Assembly (NCBI GenBank): GCA_026770595.1
Contig: MU634305.1
Span: 1 to 13,423, forward strand
DNA from: Ochromonadaceae sp. CCMP2298
Taxonomy: Eukaryota; Sar; Synurophyceae; Ochromonadales; Ochromonadaceae
Reading direction: 5' to 3'
Length of the DNA: 13,423 bases
Shown here piece after piece: positions 1 through 5,857 of this stretch; position 1 is the stretch's first letter; every line of letters begins with the position of its first letter. The notes under the pieces are model-generated. The model made no database searches. It was not told where the DNA came from and worked only from the letters and a program-made list of their open reading frames with translations. The position numbers and the translations under genes were made by a program.

Positions 1-1787
1 CCGGCGTGGTACGCCACGCACTCTCTTAGCAGCGCCTTGAACTCCCCCCCTGCCTGCTGCATTCTCAGCACCGCCCCCATGTCCCGACTGGCCATCTTAA
101 GATCCTTCATTAGCAGCTGCTCCACCACTAGAGGCACGCGGCCACGGGGCTCCGCACGTTCCTGCTTGACATCCCTACCCTCTCCCTTGTCAACCCCGCC
201 CCTGCCCCCATCTGCCTTACTCCCTGTCCTCCCTGACTCCTGATTCTTGCTGGATATGGGCGTCTGCCGCATCAACTGCACCCCCAGCCCCTGCCCGTGG
301 GACAGCAGCGCCGCGAAGAGCAGCAGCTGCCACGCCTCGGAGGTGTCGACGCCTAATGCCAGTTGCAGCGAAGACGTGGGTGTGGGCATGGGTGTAGGGG
401 ACGCTGTGGTAGGTGTGGGCGTAGGTGTGGTAGATGTAGGTCTGGGTATAGGGGGGGTCTGCACCCCCCCCTCCCCCCGAGCCATTAGCCGCATGCAGTC
501 AGCGATCAGCGCAGTAGCCACCCCCGCCGCGTGGAAGCTATCTTCCCACACTGCCACCGCCTGGGGGTCCATTTCTTCCCACCTTGGAAGAGGGTCTTTG
601 GGTCGGTAGGGCCAGTCCCAGGTCGTTACGTCCCCGGTCCCATGCTGGGCCCCCAAGGGTGGGAGGGTAGGGGGGTTGGGGGCGCGGGGTCGGTGCACTC
701 CTGTGGGCAGCGGGGCCACGCTAGGCATCAGCCCGTACTGCCACAACAACGAGACCGCCCTCGCCGCATGTGTGTTGCTCAGCATCAATCGCAGCTCCTG
801 GCGGACGCGCTCGCGGGATACCTTCTGCTCCAACGCGGTATGCACAGTCCTGCAGGCGCACGCCTCGGCGGCCTCTTGTGCTACGCGGAATCGCAGTCTG
901 CAGGCGAAACGCACCACCCTCAGGGCTCGGAGGGGATCGTCCGTGAGAGTGACCAGGGCCGGCAGGGGGGTACGTACTACACCCAGAGAGAGGTCCCGAA
1001 TTCCCCTATTCGTGAAGTCTTCGACCTGGCCGGTGTGGATGTTGTAGAACAGCGCGTTGATGGTGAGATCTCGTCGCAGCGCGTCTTCTTTCGGCGTGCC
1101 GATCTCCATCTGGGGAATGCGGGAATCGGTCGCGTAGGACTCGGTCCTCATATTTACGAAGTCCACCTCAAGGTCGCCGAATTTCGCCGCAACCGTCTCG
1201 AGATGCTTGGATTTATCGGGGTTCATCTGGATTATGCCCATCTCGAAGACTCTCCCCTGCAGGGCCGCCCACTCGGATAGGTGTGTGGCGAACTGCACGC
1301 CGGTGAGGTTGTCCAGCGCGATGTCTATGTCGTCCTTGGAGGGGTAGCCGAGCAGTCTGTCGCGCACCCAGCCACCAGCTACGCGTACGGTGGTGCCCAG
1401 TTGGCGCTGCTGGACCATGCTGCGGAACATAGAGAAGAGATCGGCCTCGGCGGGGGTGAGGAGGATCTGGGAGGGTATGCCCGCACCACTCCCACCGCTA
1501 CCAGTACCACCACTCCCGGTGCCAATACGAGTACCAATAGTGCCACCACCATCAACGGTACCATCAGCACTCCCGGTAATACCACTCCCAACCCCACTCC
1601 TCCCAACACCTCCAGGACTACTCACACCCGCGTGCAAGCATACACCCCTGCCTCTCCTTGTGCCCAGCCCCCGCGCGAGCGGGCGCCACACACACGCCGA
1701 GCGCACAGGCCTCAGCAGCCTCAGTGCCAAGACAGGCGACAGGAGGAGCATTCGCGTGAACATCAGCGCCAGGGTGGGGAATTTCAT
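1..1787 (-). CDS. CCA-adding tRNA nucleotidyltransferase, 3'-truncated by window edge
   Basis: Adds or repairs the 3' CCA end of tRNAs using CTP and ATP. The frame is open and unspliced from the ATG at 1787 down to base 1 (595 complete codons), so the C-terminus is outside the window. Seen in the protein: an Arg/Leu-rich N-terminus (about residues 1-50, MKFPTLALMFTRML...) that looks like an organellar targeting peptide; a Gly/Ser/Thr-rich linker at about 57-110; the nucleotidyltransferase signature VAGGWVRD at 136-143 with the metal-binding DxD pair D153/D155 in DDIDIAL; RRDLTINALFY at about 238-248; and DDPLRALR at about 283-290. These mark the class II poly(A) polymerase/CCA transferase family. 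A Pro/Thr-rich insert is encoded near 370-450. An in-frame TGA seven codons upstream of the chosen ATG fixes the start. In other eukaryotes one gene often serves cytosol and organelles through alternative starts. Here that is inference only. Confidence 0.95.
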   Translation of the reverse strand, partial: MKFPTLALMFTRMLLLSPVLALRLLRPVRSACVWRPLARGLGTRRGRGVCLHAGVSSPGGVGRSGVGSGITGSADGTVDGGGTIGTRIGTGSGGTGSGGSGAGIPSQILLTPAEADLFSMFRSMVQQRQLGTTVRVAGGWVRDRLLGYPSKDDIDIALDNLTGVQFATHLSEWAALQGRVFEMGIIQMNPDKSKHLETVAAKFGDLEVDFVNMRTESYATDSRIPQMEIGTPKEDALRRDLTINALFYNIHTGQVEDFTNRGIRDLSLGVVRTPLPALVTLTDDPLRALRVVRFACRLRFRVAQEAAEACACRTVHTALEQKVSRERVRQELRLMLSNTHAARAVSLLWQYGLMPSVAPLPTGVHRPRAPNPPTLPPLGAQHGTGDVTTWDWPYRPKDPLPRWEEMDPQAVAVWEDSFHAAGVATALIADCMRLMARGEGGVQTPPIPRPTSTTPTPTPTTASPTPMPTPTSSLQLALGVDTSEAWQLLLFAALLSHGQGLGVQLMRQTPISSKNQESGRTGSKADGGRGGVDKGEGRDVKQERAEPRGRVPLVVEQLLMKDLKMASRDMGAVLRMQQAGGEFKALLRECVAYHA

Positions 1788-2288
1788 CTCATGGGCGCGA
1801 ACGAATCAACCATTTACCCCCGGGCGATCCACACCCCAACATCGGTACGGAGGTCCAGCTGGGCAGTGTAGAGGCCCGAGCTGACTCCCAAAGTCTTGTA
1901 CACCTGAACCTTGTGAGGGATTGTGGCCGTCAGTCTGGAGGAGAGAGAGAAAGAGAAGAACTGGATGGTGTGTGGGTGTGGTGCAAAGACCAATAGCCCA
2001 AAAATGAGAGGCCGGGGAGAAAGGGGGACCAAATTCCCAGGGCGCAAAACCCGTTAAATTCTGGCGTTTTGTTTGTTTCATTTTTTAGGCGCTTTCTAAT
2101 ATAAACAGTAAGGTGATGGCGCCAGTGCACGGTTATCGCCGATTTATTCCCATCGCCGCAGCTTTTTTTTACTTCCAGCTGCAACCTTGCCTGCAATGAG
2201 CGAATCTATTGTGTATCTGCCTTCTCCTCGCACACATCATTCGATCTTCTTCACTCCGACCCGCTCTTTATTTTTGTCACTCTCAATC
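1788..2288. promoter_or_regulatory. Divergent intergenic region between CCA transferase and translocator genes
   Basis: This 501-bp gap lies between two start codons and should hold both promoters and 5' UTRs. A CCAAT box is visible at 1990-1994 and a TATAAA at 2100-2105 on the plus strand, 189 bp before the ATG at 2289. A purine-rich GAGAGAGAAAGAGAAG tract lies near 1939-1956. There is a T-run near 2163-2170. The motif assignments are by eye and no transcription start is known. An in-frame upstream ATG at 2196 also falls here. Confidence 0.45.
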
Positions 2289-3386
2289 ATGGCGATCGAT
2301 ATCCCCCTCATCACCTATTTTGCCTTTTGGTATCTGGGCAACTACTACTACAACATCCAGAACAAGACTGCTACCAATGCCGCCGGAGGGTCTGATTTCG
2401 CGATGACCATCGCCACGGCCCAGCTGGCTATTGGCGTTGTGTACGCGCTGTTCCTGTGGATCGCCCCCGATGCCAGAACCCCCCCTAAGATCACCACCTC
2501 GGATTTCATCAAGATGATCCCTGCCGGCGTGTGCTCCGCGGGCGCCCACGCTGCCTCTGTGTTCTCCCTGGCTGCCGGCGGTGTCGCGTTCGGCCAGATC
2601 GTGAAGGCTGCTGAGCCCGCGTTCGCCGCCGTGATTGGTACCTTCATTTACGGCAAGAAGATCTCGGTGGCCAAGTGGGTGTGCCTCATCCCCATCATCG
2701 GAGGTGTGTGCCTGGCCGCCCTCAAGCAGGGCAAGGACGGCTCCTTCGAGCTGGACTTCACCATGGGCGGCCTCATCGGCGCCGTGATCGCCAACGTCTT
2801 CGCTGCCTTCAAGGGGCAGGAGAGCCACAAGCTGATGGAGACCCCTGGCCTCAAAGATCGCATGGGCTCCGTAGGAAACCAGTTCGCCCTGATGACTATT
2901 ATCTCCCTGCTCGTCTCCATCCCCCTCGCGATCTTCAAGGAGGGTCCCCAGTTCTCCAAGTTCGTGGAGATCTTCACCACCACCCCTGCATGCTGGCAGA
3001 ACGTGATCCTGTCCGGCCTGACATTCTACGCCTACAACGAGCTGGCCACCATGGTACGTAATCCCACTCCTAACATATATATGTGTATTAAACCCCCCTA
3101 TATATAGCACGTGTTTAATATATAACACTCCTAATATATGCATTAAGCCCACTCCTAATACATAATATATACATATTAAACCCCTCTACAGACCCTTAAG
3201 AAGATATCCGCCGTGACCAACTCGGTCGCCAACACCGCCAAGCGCGTGGTGGTCATCGTGGGCTCTGCCATCGTGTTCAACGAGGAGATCAGCGGCCTCA
3301 AGGCGGTGGGCTGCGCCATCTGCATCGGCGGTGTGTTCCTCAACTCCGTCATCGACGACATCATGCCCAAGAAGAAGTCCGCCTAA
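2289..3386 (+). CDS. Triose-phosphate/phosphate translocator (TPT/nucleotide-sugar transporter family)
   Basis: Multi-pass antiporter, expected to exchange phosphorylated C3 sugars for phosphate across a plastid-associated membrane. Two exons: 2289-3053 and 3192-3386, with a 138-nt GT-AG intron (GTACGT...CTACAG), giving 319 aa, normal for a mature translocator. Hydrophobic helices run throughout. Family landmarks: GQIVKAAEPAFAA (about 103-115), GLKDRMGSVGNQF (about 187-199) and, in exon 2, the conserved TLKKISAVTNSVANTAKRVV segment (256-275) with K272/R273, the Lys-Arg pair that binds phosphate in this family. From memory, the GLKDRMG type resembles diatom and allied algal translocators. With the ATG at 2289 the protein opens directly into a membrane helix, with no bipartite plastid presequence. 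This would suit an outer membrane of a complex plastid. An in-frame ATG at 2196 would add 31 residues. Substrate is not deducible from sequence alone. Confidence 0.92.
3054..3191 (+). repeat. Translocator intron built of degenerate repeats
   Basis: This 138-nt intron begins GTACGTAA and ends CTCTACAG. It contains three degenerate copies of a module beginning CACTCCTAAYATATA and reaching TTAA(A/G)CCC. The last TTAAACCC lies just before the acceptor, where a branch point and pyrimidine tract are expected. The same TTAAACCC sense motif recurs in introns of two other genes in the window. An in-frame stop is present, so retention would truncate the protein. Confidence 0.75.
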
Positions 3387-3460
3387 ACGCGCCAAATACG
3401 CTCCAAATGCGTCCAAATACGCTCCAAATTCGACTAAATATGCTCCAAATTCGTCTTTAT
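3387..3460 (+). repeat. 10-11-bp tandem repeat directly after the translocator stop codon
   Basis: About six to seven imperfect copies of a unit close to ACGCTCCAAAT follow the TAA with no gap. Variants include ACGCGCCAAAT, GCGTCCAAAT and TCGACTAAAT. The array lies in the presumed 3' UTR. Confidence 0.85.
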
Positions 3461-4097
3461 TCGTCTCCCGCCCCTGTCGCACATTTTACACCCTGGGTGC
3501 CAGCTAAGTTCGTTGTGATTTTAAGGACTTGAAAAAAGGAATGATTGTAGCGGTACGGAATAATGCAATTACAATGCTTCCTACGTTCACGGCTGCTCCC
3601 AGCTCGCCCATTTCCCATTTTTGGTGGAGCTCCCTCTTCCACCACAACGTATCAGGAAATTCTACAAAGCATGAATCTAATCTCTCTCTCTCCTGGCTCA
3701 TTTGATATCATTGCGAGGGGGTAAGCGGTACGTGCAGTAGCACAGTAGCCGACGAAACTTACAGTATATATACCGTACCGGTACGTATTCATATGCTGGG
3801 AGCCATATACGTCGAGTATTCAGCTCATAAAATGGAGTGTACTCAATTGCATGAATCGTTCTATAATTGCATGAATCGTTCATTGCATGTTTCGTCAATT
3901 TAGGCGTTATAAGGCCCTATTCCCCCATTAAAAAAACAGGGCTTCCCAACTTCCTGGCTCTGCTGGGATGTTGGGAGCACCCTCCTCATTTCCGAGAGGA
4001 GAGGTTCATCCCAATTCAGTTCGTCATCAGCGAGCGCATTCCCGAGCGTCACTGTTGAGAGGAGCTGTTCACTTGCATCTATCATCGTGATCTTGCA
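3387..4097. other. Tandem intergenic region between translocator and acyltransferase
   Basis: This 711-bp gap contains the short repeat array at 3387-3460, an AT-rich stretch with ACAGTATATATACCGTACCGG near 3760-3780, and two perfect 17-bp copies starting AATTGCATGAATCG at 3845-3861 and 3865-3881, with a partial third at 3882-3889. TATAAG at 3908-3913, 190 bp before the next ATG, is a possible TATA element. I see no gene. Confidence 0.5.
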
Positions 4098-5324
4098 ATG
4101 GCTGGCCCCGTCATGCCCTCGATGGGCTTCGTGAAGCATGTGGTAGCATACATAACGTTGGGCTTGCTCTGCGGTTGGTACCAGTTCGTCTTTGTGCTGC
4201 TCCCGATCCTGCTGTACGGATCGTGGAGAGGTTCATACATCTGCATCGGTCTGATCACCACTCTGATCGCGATGACGGTGTCTCCGCTCAAGTTCAAGGC
4301 CTGGCCCTGGTTCATCAACGAGTGCGGCATATGGAAGCTCTGGCTTGAGTACTTCAACTTCCAGCACGACTGGTCTTCTCTTACCGCCCACTTCGAGGCA
4401 CAAAAAAAGGCCGGCAAGACGCTCAAAGAATGCCGCTACATCTTCTTCGAGATGCCGCACGGAGTCTTCCCCATGGGCAGTTTCATGACAGCCTGTCTGA
4501 TCAAAGACATCCTGCCCGGAATATTCATCTCCACCATCGTGGCCGATGTGCTCTTCTCCTTCCCCGGCATGCGCCACATCATGGCCTGGTATGTATCTCC
4601 GTATCTCTTTAACTCTATCTCTTTATCTCTATCTCTATCTCACTATCTCTCTATTGATGTATTTTTATCTATCTATCTCACCTACATATATCACCTATCC
4701 CTATCTCTATTCAGGATCGGAGCCATGCCCGCTTCGCGCAAAAATATCTCCAAAATATTCGCCAGGGGAGACAGCCTCGCCCTGCTGCCTGGAGGAATCG
4801 CCGAGATCTTTCTGGTGTCAGGTAAGCTCCTCTCTGTATACGCATGCCCTACTGAGGCTAGGCTAGTGCGTATGGACATTCTCACCACCCACCACTCACC
4901 CACCACTCTCCACTTACCACCTACTACTAATCACTCATCAGAGGAGGAGGAGGCCATCTACCTCAGAAAGAGGCGCTCCACAGTGCGCGCCGCGATCCAA
5001 GAAGGCGCCGCCATCGTACCTACGTTCTTCTTCGGGAATTCTAAGTTATTCACGATTGTTGGAAAAGGGTCGGACAGTTTTTTGTCGAAACTGTCACGCA
5101 AGCTGCGCACGTCGATTGTGCTCTTCTATGGGCGTAACTACCTCCCCGTACCTCTGAGACACCAGATGTGCATGGTGACTGGCGATATCGTGGACGTAAA
5201 GCAGAGCGAGCAGCCTACGGACGCGGAGATCGACGAGGTTATGGAGAGGGTGGTGAAGAGTGTGACGGAGATGTACGAGAAGAAGAAGCCGGAGTGGGAG
5301 AAGAGGCCCCTTGTTATCCACTAA
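4098..5324 (+). CDS. DGAT2: DGAT2-type diacylglycerol O-acyltransferase
   Basis: Acyl-CoA:diacylglycerol acyltransferase of the DGAT2/MOGAT family, expected to catalyse the last step of triacylglycerol synthesis at the ER. Exons 4098-4588, 4715-4821 and 4942-5324 give 326 aa, a usual length. Both introns (126 and 120 nt) are GT-AG and removing them restores family sequence (...HIMAW-IGAMPASRKN; EIFLVSE-EEEAIYLRKR). Seen: two hydrophobic segments at about 15-60; the catalytic-histidine motif MPHG at 119-122 in FFEMPHGVFPMGSF; PASRKNI; LLPGGIAEIF with GG at 190-191; VPTFFFGNSKLF; and a C-terminal PTDAEIDEVMERVV segment. Animal and fungal enzymes usually have HPHG or FPHG and plants EPHS, so Met at the first motif position is unusual. 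A monoacylglycerol or wax-ester acyltransferase cannot be excluded. The tandem upstream gene exports fixed carbon, but a functional link is only conjecture. Confidence 0.93.
   Translation: MAGPVMPSMGFVKHVVAYITLGLLCGWYQFVFVLLPILLYGSWRGSYICIGLITTLIAMTVSPLKFKAWPWFINECGIWKLWLEYFNFQHDWSSLTAHFEAQKKAGKTLKECRYIFFEMPHGVFPMGSFMTACLIKDILPGIFISTIVADVLFSFPGMRHIMAWYVSPYLFNSISLSLSLSHYLSIDVFLSIYLTYIYHLSLSLFRIGAMPASRKNISKIFARGDSLALLPGGIAEIFLVSGKLLSVYACPTEARLVRMDILTTHHSPTTLHLPPTTNHSSEEEEAIYLRKRRSTVRAAIQEGAAIVPTFFFGNSKLFTIVGKGSDSFLSKLSRKLRTSIVLFYGRNYLPVPLRHQMCMVTGDIVDVKQSEQPTDAEIDEVMERVVKSVTEMYEKKKPEWEKRPLVIH
4589..4714 (+). repeat. Acyltransferase intron 1, (TATCTC)n-rich
   Basis: This 126-nt GT-AG intron (GTATGT...ATTCAG) is mostly TATCTC/CTCTAT-type microsatellite. 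Its length is a multiple of three and the reading frame stays open through it, so a retained intron would insert 42 residues rather than stop translation. Confidence 0.85.
4822..4941 (+). other. Acyltransferase intron 2
   Basis: This 120-nt GT-AG intron (GTAAGC...CATCAG) has a 3' half rich in CACC/CACT repeats (CACCACCCACCACTCACC). It is also a multiple of three with no in-frame stop, so retention would insert 40 residues between the GGIAEIF motif and EEEEAIYL. Confidence 0.85.
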
Positions 5325-5395
5325 ACCACTAAACCTCTCTCCACACACACACACATAAACACACACACAGACTAGCTCCTAGAGCCTCCACTAGC

Positions 5396-5427
5396 CACCT
5401 GTAACTGTTTACACCTGTAACTGTTTA
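5396..5427. repeat. Perfect 16-bp tandem duplication
   Basis: CACCTGTAACTGTTTA occurs twice without a gap, about 70 bp after the acyltransferase stop codon. It is too short to say more. Confidence 0.9.
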
Positions 5428-5604
5428 ACAAATCGTTGACTACACATACACATGTGATATTCTCTGCACAACAGCACACATCAAGGTCTTACCCTCTTAA
5501 GCGAATTATCGACCAACTTATTGATTACACCTGCTTAAACAGCATATTACTGGAAACACCACGCTGATACGCTTACACCGGAGTCGCAGGACCCGTCTCA
5601 GATC

Positions 5605-5715
5605 TCAACTATATGCCATACGCCATACGCGAAATTAGTTGAAAGGGGTACCCAATACCGGTACCCATTGAAGCTCCCTGGTATCCCTGCCATCCATGGG
5701 ACACTAGGGAGCTTC
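5605..5715. repeat. Three consecutive inverted repeats (predicted hairpins)
   Basis: Stem 1 pairs TCAACTA (5605-5611) with TAGTTGA (5636-5642). Stem 2 pairs GGGTACC (5646-5652) with GGTACCC (5660-5666). Stem 3 pairs GAAGCTCCCTGGT (5670-5682) with ACTAGGGAGCTTC (5703-5715), 13 bp with one G-T wobble. After one A/C mismatch, stem 3 extends by TCCC (5684-5687) with GGGA (5698-5701). The hairpins are separated by only three bases each. Confidence 0.8.
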
Positions 5716-5819
5716 CCCGGCATCTCACCTGCATCGCTGTCAGCTCCGGCACCCTGTCTCTCAGACCCTGCACCCTGCACCCTGCTCGCAGTTCGGAAAA
5801 TTCCCCTTACCTCTTACCC

Positions 5820-5857
5820 TCAACCCCCCTACCCCCCCCCTTACCCCCCAACCTCCC
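5820..5857 (-). promoter_or_regulatory. G-quadruplex-type motif at the start of the 3' UTR
   Basis: On the minus (sense) strand, beginning with the last base of the TAG stop, G-runs of about 3, 6, 9, 6 and 3 are separated by linkers of roughly 2-5 bases. This fits the standard four-run quadruplex pattern for RNA or DNA. Function is inferred only. Confidence 0.6.

Larger units (their letters stand above)
5325..5856. other. Convergent intergenic region with repeats and inverted repeats
   Basis: This 532-bp region lies between two converging stop codons and should contain both 3' UTRs. It holds a (CA)n tract at about 5341-5369 and a perfect 16-bp tandem duplication of CACCTGTAACTGTTTA at 5396-5411 and 5412-5427. 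Three consecutive inverted repeats span 5605-5715, and a CACCCTG triplication lies near 5750-5783. The C-rich run at 5820-5857 is listed separately. I see no gene. Confidence 0.6.

Noticed and set aside
531-1280. Plus-strand open frames over the CCA transferase gene
   Set aside because: They are antisense shadows of a frame that carries all the CCA-transferase motifs.
2283-3152. Long minus-strand open frame (289 codons) opposite the translocator gene
   Set aside because: It mirrors the plus-strand codon bias, runs across the intron and resembles no protein. The plus frame is a clear transporter.
4098-5324. Single uninterrupted 408-codon acyltransferase frame
   Set aside because: Two blocks of Ser/Leu/Tyr and Thr/His repeat residues break the family sequence at perfect GT-AG boundaries. 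Splicing restores a normal 326-aa enzyme.
5325-5856. tRNA or other standard RNA gene in the convergent gap
   Set aside because: No A-box/B-box pair or cloverleaf could be found. The inverted repeats do not fit a tRNA.
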